Source of the DNA: an uncultured Megasphaera sp.
Lineage (GTDB): Bacteria; Bacillota; Negativicutes; Veillonellales; Megasphaeraceae
Assembly (NCBI GenBank): GCA_900540735.1
Contig: UQHB01000044.1
Span: forward strand, 1 to 22,056
Direction of reading: 5' to 3'
Length of the DNA stretch: 22,056 nucleotides
In this document: positions 7,787-15,420 of the stretch, piece after piece
Layout of the letters: every line of letters starts with the position of its first letter
Numbering within the stretch: the first letter of the stretch is position 1
The notes under the pieces: model-generated
Seen by the model: the letters and a program-made list of their open reading frames with translations, nothing else
Told to the model about the DNA's origin: nothing
The model's database searches: none
Program-made: the position numbers and the translations under genes

Positions 7787-7832
7787 AAAAAAATCCCCAT
7801 AGGTCATAGATTTCTCTACAACATATGGGGAT
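7787..7832 (-). terminator. Intrinsic terminator of the aminotransferase-permease operon
   Basis: Minus strand ATCCCCATA (7832-7824 side: pair of 7793-7801 with 7824-7832, 9 bp), then TTTTTTT immediately downstream. It lies 18 nt after the stop codon of the permease fusion gene. Confidence 0.85.
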
Positions 7833-7849
7833 ATAAGGGGAGAGCAAAT

Positions 7850-10495
7850 TTAAATTTCTAAGGCACCCTTCAAGGATGTACGCTGTTCGACTGTAATACC
7901 GTCTGCTGTGGCCGCTGCTTTCTTAATGTACTGCGACGCAATAGACGTTACTTCAGCCGACGTAATGCCTGCATCTGCAATACGGATGTCGAGCTGTAAG
8001 GCCTGTGCTAAACCGACGAGCCGCGGCGAGCAATCTTCAGCCGTATAGCCGCCTAAGAGACGACCGACTTTGCCATAGCGGAAGACATCGCTCTTGCACG
8101 CACTACCGATAACGACCGGATAGGCTGCGGCTACGACGAGGTCATAGGGCTTGTTGAGTTGTGCCGCCAGGCCGCGCATGGTCTTTTCTAAGAGACCGCC
8201 CGTTTCGTAGCTGACCATGTTGCCAATCATGCCGCCTAAGACGACTTTTTCAAAGGCTCCCCGTTCAGCTGTGTCGTCGTAGACAGCAGCGAGGTTGTCT
8301 TTAAGGAGCGTCAAGCCGTATAAGGCTAAGGCATCGGACAAGGGCTGAGACGATACGGAAATGTAAGCACTCAGGTTTTTGCAAAGGGACATAAAGCCTG
8401 ATAAAGCAATGTCTTTCTTCGTCATAGACTTCATGCATTCCGGGTCGACAATGACGACTTTAGCCAGTAAATGGCTTTCCTGAATAGGAACAATCTTGTT
8501 ATCGCCGTCGACAACCGTAAAGGAAGGACTGCAAATTTCACCGGCATCGAACTGAGTCGGTACGAAGACCATCGGCAATGCTTCTTTAATGCTGCTAGCA
8601 GACTGCTGCATCCATTTTACGCCGTTTGCTAAAGCATAGGCAATGCTCTTCGCGCAATCGACGACCATGTTGCCGCCTACAGCGAGGACCATGTCGCACC
8701 CTTCTTGCCGTGCTTTGTCGGCACCGGCATCGGTCGTGACCGCACTGACAGCGGCACCGGCATGGGCAAAGAGACTATAGGCTACGCCTGCTTTTTCCAG
8801 GCTTGCTATAATCGTTTTCAGGACATCACCAGTGGTCGAAATAGCCGAATCGGTGACGATGAGGGCTTTCTTGCCGTACGGTTTGATTAAGTCTCCAGTC
8901 TGGGCAGCTTTGCCTGTACCAAAGGCCATATTCACAGGCATGGAGAACATGAAGTTAATCGGTTTGACGACGTATGTAACCGGTGTTTCACTCTGCACAT
9001 CTTGCATAGCTGCAGCCATAGCCCGGCCAAAGGCAAGGTCTTCGGCAGTCGTTGCTGTCGTTTCTTCTGTAGCCACATCGATATGAGTAGCAAATTTTTC
9101 ACCGTATTTAAATTTACAATAAATACCAAAGAGGGCACCTAAGACGGACCAAATGAGGACCATGGCCCATTCTTGCGGTACTAAGGCAGCACCGGAACCA
9201 GGAATGATGTACATGACGACCATAAAGCCAGACATCAAAATAGCTAAGGCACCGATGATTTTGTAATGGCTTACGCGGTACGGACGAGGCATGTTCGGTT
9301 CTTTACTTCGCAAGATAACGAAGGAAATAGCGACCATGCAGTAGGCCACGCAGCAGCCAAAGTTACCGGCATCGACGACCCAAACGAGCATTTTCTTACC
9401 AAAGAGCGGTGCAATACAAGATAAGAGACCGATTAATAACAACGCATTGACCGGCGTCTTATATTTATCATGGAGCTTCACAAAGAAGCGCGGAATCATG
9501 TACGAATTCGCCATGGAATACATAGCCCGGCTGCCGCCGATGAGGAAGGAGTTCCAGCTCGTAATAATACCGCACAAGCCGCCAATGATGAGGACTTTCG
9601 CCATCATCGAGCTGCCAAAAGCAACAGCCATCGCATCAGCTGTAACGAGGCCGCCAACGCCTTTCATGGATTGAGCGATTTCAGCATTATTCATGACGAA
9701 GCCAACGCCCCAAATGATGAGGGCATAGAATAATACAGCCAAGACAATGGATAAAATCAAGATACGGCCGATTTTCTTTAAAGAAACGGAAATTTCTTCA
9801 GCTGCCTGCGGAATAACGTCAAAGCCAATGAAATAGAACGGTGTCATGACGGCAACAGCGATGGTCCCTTTGACCATATCGCCAGTGGTGGCACCCATGA
9901 ATAATTGATTATCTAAGTTCGATGCATGGCCTGTAACGGCAGCTGCAGCGATTAAGAGGATACCAACACCGCCGATGATGACCGTCAAAATCGTCTGTAA
10001 CATAGCCGCTGTTTTCGTGCCGACAATATTAATATACGTAATAATGACGGAGCATAAGACAGCTACAGCCAGCCAGGACGCATAAATATCAAAGCCTTCA
10101 ATAGTGTACAAATAGCCTTGTAAGAAATCAGGATAAATGTACGTAATAATCGTCGGTAACGCGCACGCTTCAAAACAAACGACGCTGACATAGCCAAGGA
10201 CAATGGCCCACGTACAAATAAAAGAGCCTACTGGCCCCATGGCCTTAAAACTAAAGACATGTTCGCCGCCGCACTGAGGCATCGCTGATGTGAGTTCAGC
10301 GTATGTCAAGCCGACGAAGAAAATCATAATGCCGCCAATAACGAACCCGAGCATGGCGCCTAAAATGCCGCCGCCCATGATCCAATCACCAGTAGAGACG
10401 ACCCAGCCCCAGCCAATCATAGCGCCGAAGGCAATGACGAGGACGTCCCAGGCACTTAATACTTTATCAAAATCAGATGATTTTGCCTCTGCCAT
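7850..10495 (-). CDS. APC amino acid permease fused to a metal-ligand-less iron-ADH-like domain
   Basis: An 881-residue fusion. Residues about 15-465 form a 12-helix APC-superfamily permease, with GAMIGWGWV near helix 1 and the substrate-region motif FYFIGFDVIPQAAEEI (220-235). A linker rich in Thr, Glu and Ala (470-510) leads to a domain of iron-containing alcohol dehydrogenase/dehydroquinate-synthase fold (about 512-865): GKKALIVTD, AVGGNMVVDCAKSIA (GGGSxxDxAK-like), VPTQFDAGE (PTTAGTGSE-like) and VIVDPECMKSM. All four residues that bind the metal in FucO-type enzymes appear replaced: Asp to Met702, His to Lys706, His to Glu770, His to Tyr784. The domain is therefore probably a nucleotide-binding or sensing domain rather than an enzyme. 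Shine-Dalgarno AGGGGG precedes the ATG by about 9 nt; the gene follows the kinase-like gene by 14 nt. Substrate is not identifiable. Confidence 0.88.
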   Translation of the reverse strand: MAEAKSSDFDKVLSAWDVLVIAFGAMIGWGWVVSTGDWIMGGGILGAMLGFVIGGIMIFFVGLTYAELTSAMPQCGGEHVFSFKAMGPVGSFICTWAIVLGYVSVVCFEACALPTIITYIYPDFLQGYLYTIEGFDIYASWLAVAVLCSVIITYINIVGTKTAAMLQTILTVIIGGVGILLIAAAAVTGHASNLDNQLFMGATTGDMVKGTIAVAVMTPFYFIGFDVIPQAAEEISVSLKKIGRILILSIVLAVLFYALIIWGVGFVMNNAEIAQSMKGVGGLVTADAMAVAFGSSMMAKVLIIGGLCGIITSWNSFLIGGSRAMYSMANSYMIPRFFVKLHDKYKTPVNALLLIGLLSCIAPLFGKKMLVWVVDAGNFGCCVAYCMVAISFVILRSKEPNMPRPYRVSHYKIIGALAILMSGFMVVMYIIPGSGAALVPQEWAMVLIWSVLGALFGIYCKFKYGEKFATHIDVATEETTATTAEDLAFGRAMAAAMQDVQSETPVTYVVKPINFMFSMPVNMAFGTGKAAQTGDLIKPYGKKALIVTDSAISTTGDVLKTIIASLEKAGVAYSLFAHAGAAVSAVTTDAGADKARQEGCDMVLAVGGNMVVDCAKSIAYALANGVKWMQQSASSIKEALPMVFVPTQFDAGEICSPSFTVVDGDNKIVPIQESHLLAKVVIVDPECMKSMTKKDIALSGFMSLCKNLSAYISVSSQPLSDALALYGLTLLKDNLAAVYDDTAERGAFEKVVLGGMIGNMVSYETGGLLEKTMRGLAAQLNKPYDLVVAAAYPVVIGSACKSDVFRYGKVGRLLGGYTAEDCSPRLVGLAQALQLDIRIADAGITSAEVTSIASQYIKKAAATADGITVEQRTSLKGALEI

Positions 10496-10509
10496 TCTAC
10501 GTTTCCCCC

Positions 10510-11103
10510 TTACTCTTCTTCAAACCGCATTTCGACAAAAGACTGAATGAATTTTGCCGTCCGTTCCCAGCCAAGGACGCTGCTGTCGACGAGTAAATGC
10601 CGGTTGTGCCGGTCACCGCGATAGGTACCGGTAATGTATTTATAGCGGCGGTGCAGCATGTTGTCATATTCCCGAATGAGTTCTGCTGCGTGCCGTTCCG
10701 ATAAATTCATCTGTTCCATGACCGTATGGACGCGTACAGCCGACGGTGCATAGACGAAGACATTGACCACGTCAGGCTGGTCTTTTAAGATATAGTCACT
10801 GCACCGGCCAATGATGACGCAAGAGTGTTTGGCCATTTTCCGGACAACTTCAAACTGTGTATAAATAACTTTATTCGATAAGTTCGCATACCGTGTCCCT
10901 AAGGATGTATTAATGCCAAAGGGCACGAAGTTTTTATTATCTGCTTGTTCAACAAGGCTTTTATCAATGCCGATTTTTTCGACAACTTTATCTACTAAAT
11001 CCCGGTCGTAATATTCAATTCCTAAGGATTTTGCCAGAATCTTCCCGATTTCCGGGCCGCCGCTGCCGTATTCACAACCGAGGGTCACTACGAAATGTCT
11101 CAT
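10510..11103 (-). CDS. Cytidylate kinase-like family protein
   Basis: A 197-residue protein of the cytidylate-kinase-like family (Cytidylate_kin2 type). It opens with VTLGCEYGSGGPEIGKILAK, the glycine-rich phosphate-binding loop variant of this family, followed by YYDRDLV, IIGRCSDYIL and a C-terminal Arg-rich lid-like segment RYKYITGTYRGDRHNRHLLVDS. Despite the name, members are usually not the housekeeping CMP kinase and their substrates are unknown. AGGAGGG precedes the ATG by 8 nt. It lies between the aminotransferase (70 nt away, with a strong hairpin in the gap) and the permease fusion (14 nt away), so it belongs to that operon and may regulate or modify a product of it. Confidence 0.85.
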   Translation of the reverse strand: MRHFVVTLGCEYGSGGPEIGKILAKSLGIEYYDRDLVDKVVEKIGIDKSLVEQADNKNFVPFGINTSLGTRYANLSNKVIYTQFEVVRKMAKHSCVIIGRCSDYILKDQPDVVNVFVYAPSAVRVHTVMEQMNLSERHAAELIREYDNMLHRRYKYITGTYRGDRHNRHLLVDSSVLGWERTAKFIQSFVEMRFEEE

Positions 11104-11127
11104 CTTCTATCCCTCCTAAGATAGAAG

Positions 11128-11158
11128 CAACGCCTGCTGTCCCCTCCAGCAGGCGTTG
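11128..11158 (-). terminator. Strong intercistronic hairpin between aminotransferase and kinase-like genes
   Basis: A perfect 12-bp stem CAACGCCTGCTG with a 7-nt loop. On the minus strand it is followed only by a mixed pyrimidine stretch (CTTCTATCTT), so it may terminate partially or act as an RNA-stability or processing element that sets the ratio of upstream to downstream gene products. Confidence 0.55.
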
Positions 11159-11173
11159 TCCCTATGCCTGATG

Positions 11174-12394
11174 TTATTTTGCTAATTCTTCGACAGCTTC
11201 TTTGATGATGTCGAGTGCTTTATCTACGTGTTCTTTCTGCAAAATGAGCGGTGGAACGAGACGGATAATGCTCGAGCCAATGGCGGTCGTGAGCAAATGT
11301 TTATCCAAGCATTTATGTTTAATATCTACGGCGTTCAGACCATCTGTAAATTCAAGACCTAAGAGGCAGCCCTGACCACGCGCTTCTTTGAGGTGCGGTA
11401 CTTTGATGCGGGCTTGTTCGAGGAAGTATTCCCCCATTTTCTTCGCATTGCCAGCTAAGTCTTTGTCGAGCAATTCATTAACTTCTGCAAGGGCAGCAGC
11501 GCAAGATACAGGATGACCACCGAAGGTCGAGCCATGAGAGCCAATCGTGAAGGCTTTAGCTACTTCGTCGGTTGCGCAAACAGCTGCAATCGGCATGCCG
11601 CCGCCAAGAGCTTTTGCCATGGAGACGAGGTCCGGTTTAATGCCGTAATTCATGTAGGACATGACAGCACCTGTACGGCACCAACCAGTCTGTACTTCGT
11701 CGAGCATTAAGAGAATGTGTTTTTCATCGCACAATTTACGAAGGCCCTGCAAGAATTCTTTCGTTGCCGGGTGGACACCGCCTTCGCCTTGGACCGGTTC
11801 AACCATAATACCGATGGTATTTTCTGTAATCGCATTTTTAAAAGCTTCTAAGTTGTTAAATTCAGCATACGTAAAGCCCGGTGTCATATCGCCGAATCCA
11901 TTCTGGCAGGCTGTGTCCGGCTGACCAGTAGCACTCATGGCACCAAAGGTACGGCCATGGAAGGACGATTTTGCTGTAATAATATCAAATTTATGAGGGC
12001 CATATGTATCGACACCGTATTTACGAGCTAATTTAATCATGGCTTCGTTGGCTTCTGTACCGGAGTTTTGATAGAAAATCTTGTCCATGCCAATGGTGGT
12101 ACAAATCTTTTCAGCCAAGAGTGCCTGCGGAATCGTATACGGATAGTTGAAGGTCTGCATAATATCCATGCACTGGTCGATGACGGCGTTGACGACTTTT
12201 TCGTTGCAGCTGCCGGCACTGTTGACGGCAATACCTGCATAGAAGTCGAGGTACGGCGTGCCTTTTTCATCATACACGTACATGCCCTTTGCCCGTTCAG
12301 CTAAGAAATCGTACCGTTCGTACGTTTCCATCATGTACTTTTTAACTTTTGCTTTAATGTCTTCTGTTGTAAGTCCCGTGTCTGTTAATCTCAT
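11174..12394 (-). CDS. Class III PLP aminotransferase (acetylornithine/ornithine-type)
   Basis: A 406-residue class III (omega) aminotransferase, the usual length for ArgD and its relatives. Landmarks: QNSGTEANEAMIKLAR (110-124), SFHGRTFGAMSATGQ (144-158), MLDEVQTGWCRTG (230-242, Asp232 contacts the PLP pyridine nitrogen), SMAKALGGGMP with the Schiff-base Lys261, and STFGGHPVSCAAA. The sequence is ArgD-like, but it heads an operon with a permease fusion instead of arginine genes. A catabolic role on an omega-amino acid or polyamine (ornithine, GABA, beta-alanine, 5-aminovalerate) is therefore as likely as arginine synthesis. AAGGGGAG precedes the ATG by 8 nt. Its leader contains a promoter followed by a terminator hairpin. 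Confidence 0.9.
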   Translation of the reverse strand: MRLTDTGLTTEDIKAKVKKYMMETYERYDFLAERAKGMYVYDEKGTPYLDFYAGIAVNSAGSCNEKVVNAVIDQCMDIMQTFNYPYTIPQALLAEKICTTIGMDKIFYQNSGTEANEAMIKLARKYGVDTYGPHKFDIITAKSSFHGRTFGAMSATGQPDTACQNGFGDMTPGFTYAEFNNLEAFKNAITENTIGIMVEPVQGEGGVHPATKEFLQGLRKLCDEKHILLMLDEVQTGWCRTGAVMSYMNYGIKPDLVSMAKALGGGMPIAAVCATDEVAKAFTIGSHGSTFGGHPVSCAAALAEVNELLDKDLAGNAKKMGEYFLEQARIKVPHLKEARGQGCLLGLEFTDGLNAVDIKHKCLDKHLLTTAIGSSIIRLVPPLILQKEHVDKALDIIKEAVEELAK

Positions 12395-12461
12395 TGACTA
12401 AACTCCCCTTTACTACAAAAACCACAATAAACTCTACATCTTACCAATATACAAAGGTAAC

Positions 12462-12520
12462 AAAAAAGCAGAGGCGCACGGAACCTATTTCGTAATCTTT
12501 TCGGCTCCATTGCCTCTGCT
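12462..12520 (-). terminator. Terminator hairpin in the aminotransferase leader (attenuator candidate)
   Basis: Minus strand AGCAGAGGC/GCCTCTGCT (12520-12512 with 12475-12467) with an inner GGAGCC/GGTTCC stem and a purine-rich apical loop, followed by TTTTTT (12467-12462). It lies downstream of the predicted start site near 12537, so it would be the first structure made in the leader. It may be an attenuator for the operon, end a small RNA of about 75 nt, or simply terminate trpS read-through. Confidence 0.75.
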
Positions 12521-12543
12521 CATTTATTATTTTGTCTGTAATG

Positions 12544-12572
12544 ATACTATCACTTTACTAAGCATATGTCAA
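12544..12572 (-). promoter_or_regulatory. Promoter of the aminotransferase operon
   Basis: Minus strand TTGACA (12572-12567), 17-nt spacer, TAGTAT (12549-12544). This is the best promoter match between trpS and the aminotransferase gene and gives a leader of about 143 nt. Confidence 0.65.
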
Positions 12573-12654
12573 TAGTGTATTTAATTTTATTTTTATATTC
12601 AGTATATTCTTTTTAAATGATTCGAACAGAATCTTTAAAAATTTATCAATTCTC

Positions 12655-13641
12655 TTATTTACGGTATAAACCCATAGAATGGACGGCTTTCTGATAGGTA
12701 ATGCTTGCTTTGGCGTGAGCCTTTGCAGCACCTTTGTCGAGGATGTCGTCTAATTCTGGGTCATTGACCAACTGATTGAACCGCTGCTGAATCGGTTCGA
12801 GTGTGGCAATGACTGCTTCAGCTACGTCTTTCTTGAAGGCACCGTACCCTTTACCTTCGTAGGCCTTTTCCACTTCTTCGTGAGTCTGGTCGGTCACAGC
12901 CGAAAGGATTTCAATTAAGTTGGAAATGCCCGGTTTCTTTTCACGGTCGTAATGGACAGAGTTTTCGCTGTCCGTCTGGGCCCGTTTGATTTTCTTTTCA
13001 ATATCTTTCGGGTCGTCTAAGAGGTAAATCGTGGCCGTCTTGTTGTCGTCAGATTTACTCATTTTCTTCGTCGGTTCTTGGAGGCTCATGACGCGCGTCC
13101 CGTCTTGGCCGAGCATGATGTCCGGTACGGTGAAGACGTCGCCATACAGACGATTAAACCGCTGTGCTAAGTCGCGCGTAAATTCCATGTGCTGTTTCTG
13201 GTCATCGCCGACAGGGACGAGGTTGGTCTGATACAACAAGATATCCGCTGCCATGAGAGGCGGATAGGTCAGAAGGCCAGCCGGAATCGAGTCGCCTTGT
13301 TTCGCTGCTTTATCTTTGTACTGCGTCATCCGTTCGAGACCGCCTACGTAAGACAAGGTCGTCATAATCCAGCCGAGCATAGCGTGTTCCGGTACTTCGG
13401 ACTGCACGAAGAGGGTCGATTTTTCCGGGTCCAAGCCGGATGCTAAGTAAATAGCAGCAAGCCGCCGTGTCCGTTCGTGTAAGAGCTGCGGGTCTTGGGG
13501 CACCGTAATAGCGTGCTGATTGACAACACAGTAGTAACATTCGTTGCCGTCTTGTACTTTAGAGAAGTTGCGCAATGCGCCTAAATAGTTGCCTAAGGTC
13601 AAGCTGCCGCTTGGTTGAATACCTGAAAAAATAACTGCCAT
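12655..13641 (-). CDS. trpS: Tryptophanyl-tRNA synthetase
   Basis: Class I tryptophanyl-tRNA synthetase, charging tRNA-Trp in the cytosol. From the ATG at 13641 it is 328 residues, the normal bacterial TrpRS length. That start is preferred because GGAGGA lies 7 nt upstream and the protein then begins MAVIFSGIQPSG, the conserved N-terminus; an in-frame ATG at 13662 would add a poorly conserved MKMEEST. The HIGH-equivalent is PSGSLTLGNYLGA (10-22), YPPLMAADILLYQ and VPVGDDQKQHMEF mark the tryptophan and ATP site, and KMSKS lies at 193-197. The gene is preceded by a T-box with a UGG specifier, so it is induced when uncharged tRNA-Trp accumulates. Confidence 0.97.
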   Translation of the reverse strand: MAVIFSGIQPSGSLTLGNYLGALRNFSKVQDGNECYYCVVNQHAITVPQDPQLLHERTRRLAAIYLASGLDPEKSTLFVQSEVPEHAMLGWIMTTLSYVGGLERMTQYKDKAAKQGDSIPAGLLTYPPLMAADILLYQTNLVPVGDDQKQHMEFTRDLAQRFNRLYGDVFTVPDIMLGQDGTRVMSLQEPTKKMSKSDDNKTATIYLLDDPKDIEKKIKRAQTDSENSVHYDREKKPGISNLIEILSAVTDQTHEEVEKAYEGKGYGAFKKDVAEAVIATLEPIQQRFNQLVNDPELDDILDKGAAKAHAKASITYQKAVHSMGLYRK

Positions 13642-13664
13642 CGTAGATTCCTCCATCTTCATTG

Positions 13665-13940
13665 AACATAAAAAAACCTTCCATCCCTATCAATTAGGGA
13701 CGAAAGGAAGTTCATTTCCGCGGTACCACCCTGGTTGGCAAACAGCCCGGCTCAAACATGCGCAACGTGACGCATTCTTTCTCATAACGGTGAAAGCTCC
13801 GGCCAGCCCTACTCTCTTCAGGCGGCATCTCCCGGGCCCATTCGGCATACTCTTTCGTACTGGCCTTGCACTATCGCCAGCTCGCTGCAACGACGTGAAG
13901 TATACGTACTTGCTCCCGTTCCTCGACGCTATCTTATGTT
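13665..13940 (-). promoter_or_regulatory. Tryptophan T-box riboswitch of trpS
   Basis: The minus-strand leader contains the T-box core GGGTGGTACCGCGG (around 13720-13735) and a terminator hairpin (CCTTTCGTCCCTA... TAGGGATGGAAGG, about 13678-13711) followed by TTTTTTT just before trpS. In Stem I, AGTA on the 5' side faces GAA plus the specifier triplet TGG (13840-13838, followed by G) on the 3' side, the usual specifier-loop arrangement, giving tryptophan. Uncharged tRNA-Trp would stabilise the antiterminator and let trpS be transcribed. Confidence 0.93.
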
Positions 13941-13946
13941 GGCTTT

Positions 13947-13975
13947 ATTGTATAGCCATTAGCATAGTCTGTCAA
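13947..13975 (-). promoter_or_regulatory. Promoter of the trpS T-box transcript
   Basis: Minus strand TTGACA (13975-13970), 17-nt spacer, TACAAT (13952-13947); start near 13940. It is back to back with the phosphatase promoter at 14001-14030. Confidence 0.75.
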
Positions 13976-14000
13976 GAAAAATTTCTCGTTCCCCTTGACT

Positions 14001-14030
14001 TTGAGTCTTCTCTAACATGTATGATATAAT
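14001..14030 (+). promoter_or_regulatory. Promoter of the phosphoesterase gene
   Basis: TTGAGT (14001-14006), 18-nt spacer, perfect TATAAT (14025-14030). The start would lie near 14037, about 35 nt before the ATG. Confidence 0.6.
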
Positions 14031-14071
14031 GCATAGTAAACCTATACACATTTAGCGAAGGAGGATATGCT

Positions 14072-15382
14072 ATGAAAATACAAAAACGGACGATTCTCAA
14101 AGGAATCCTTCCCCTCTTAGTCATCGCCAGTGCTGCAGCCTATGCCTTTGTGCCTGGTGTGAAAACCATAGTACAACAAAGCCTGCGCCTGACCGAGGCC
14201 GCAGCAGCCCATTACGAACTGACAGACAGCGTCGATGCCATGAACATCCGCCAAGTCATTACGGCAGACAGCACGACGTCGCGGACGATTATGTGGCAAT
14301 CTGCCCTCACCGAAGACGATGCTGTCGTCGAATACCGCATCCAAGGCACAGAAGACGTACAGACCGTACAAGCAACGAGCGAAAAATTCACAGACGACGA
14401 CAAGACCACATACATTCATACGGCTCTACTGACGGATTTACAGCCTAACAAAACCTACGAATACCGCGTGGGCTATGACAAAAAACGAAGCAACTGGCAG
14501 ACCCTAAAGACTGCTGCTGGCTCTGATTTTAAAGCCCTCATCTTCCCGGACTCTCAGTCGAGTGACTACAACGTGTGGAAGCAGACGGAAGAACCGGCAT
14601 GGCAAGCCCATCAAGATGCAGCATTCTTTATCAACATGGGCGACCTCGTCGACAACGGTCAAGACAGTTACCAGTGGAATGCTTGGTTTGACGTCGTTGA
14701 AGATATGGTCTCAACCATTCCTGTTGCGCCGGTCATGGGCAATCACGAAACGTACACAAAAAACTGGAAAATGCGCATGCCTGAAGCGTACACACACCTC
14801 TTCGCCTTGCCTGGTAACGGCAGTGACCAGTACAAAAATCAATTCTACTCCTTTGATTACGGCGATGTCCATTTTGTCGTCCTCAATACGCAAGATAAAG
14901 AGCTCGCCGACTTTGAACCGAATCTCTTAGCTGATGAACAAGTGTGGTTTAAAGAAGACATGGCAAAAACGACGAAGAAATGGAAAGTCGTTTTAATGCA
15001 CAAAGATCCGCTCCAATACTCCTTTAATAATCGCCCAGAACCGCGTCCTGAAGGGTTTGACCCAGAAGGAGAAGCGTGGATGCCTCTCTTTGACCAGTAC
15101 GGGGTCGATGTCGTCCTTTCGGCTCATCTCCACACCTTCCGCGACCGCGGCCACATCAAGAATTTCCAGCGAGACCCATCAGGGCCGCTCTACATCATTA
15201 CAGGCGTTGCCGGGAACGTACGTTATCCTGACCTGTGGAAAAAACACAGCTTAGATGAATACGTAGCACCCCAACCGGAAACGGACGACTACCTCGTCAT
15301 AGCTGCCACAGCAAACACACTGACCTTTACGGGTTATCTCCCATCAGGTGAAGAATTACATACTGTTTCCGTTACGAAATAA
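14072..15382 (+). CDS. Purple-acid-phosphatase-like metallophosphoesterase, exported or membrane-anchored
   Basis: A 436-residue calcineurin-like phosphoesterase. The N-terminus is a basic/hydrophobic signal or anchor segment (KRTILKGILPLLVIASAAA, 5-23). Residues about 55-148 resemble the fibronectin-like PAP N-terminal domain (SRTIMWQSAL... LQPNKTYEYRVG). The catalytic domain (about 153-410) has the two-metal motif set: PDSQ (Asp160, Gln162), GDLVDNG (Asp191), GNHE (Asn224, His225), MHKDP (His310) and AHLH (His352, His354). The usual first-motif His is Gln162, which is common in bacterial members. AGGAGG lies 7 nt before the ATG. It is monocistronic, between its own promoter and a bidirectional terminator. 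A role in extracellular phosphate-ester hydrolysis is inferred. Confidence 0.88.
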   Translation: MKIQKRTILKGILPLLVIASAAAYAFVPGVKTIVQQSLRLTEAAAAHYELTDSVDAMNIRQVITADSTTSRTIMWQSALTEDDAVVEYRIQGTEDVQTVQATSEKFTDDDKTTYIHTALLTDLQPNKTYEYRVGYDKKRSNWQTLKTAAGSDFKALIFPDSQSSDYNVWKQTEEPAWQAHQDAAFFINMGDLVDNGQDSYQWNAWFDVVEDMVSTIPVAPVMGNHETYTKNWKMRMPEAYTHLFALPGNGSDQYKNQFYSFDYGDVHFVVLNTQDKELADFEPNLLADEQVWFKEDMAKTTKKWKVVLMHKDPLQYSFNNRPEPRPEGFDPEGEAWMPLFDQYGVDVVLSAHLHTFRDRGHIKNFQRDPSGPLYIITGVAGNVRYPDLWKKHSLDEYVAPQPETDDYLVIAATANTLTFTGYLPSGEELHTVSVTK

Positions 15383-15385
15383 CAC

Positions 15386-15417
15386 ACAAAAGGACTTGCC
15401 CAAGCAAGTCCTTTTGT
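15386..15417. terminator. Bidirectional terminator between convergent phosphoesterase and MFS genes
   Basis: A 14-bp perfect stem (15386-15399 with 15404-15417) built around AAAAGGACTTGC and its complement, with a CCAA loop. A-rich on the left arm and T-rich on the right arm, it can terminate both converging transcripts; it overlaps neither stop codon. Confidence 0.85.
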
Positions 15418-15420
15418 CGT

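Noticed and set aside
11174..12394. Naming the aminotransferase argD
   Set aside because: Sequence is ArgD-like, but no other arginine gene is nearby and the operon partner is a transporter; the symbol would overstate the substrate.
12485..12523. Short frame MSRGNGAEKITK in the aminotransferase leader as an attenuation leader peptide
   Set aside because: No Shine-Dalgarno, only one Arg and no run of control codons; it lies within the hairpin itself.
14537..14566. Phosphoesterase seen as catalytically defective because motif I has Gln instead of His
   Set aside because: All other metal motifs are intact and the Gln variant is common in bacterial members of this family.
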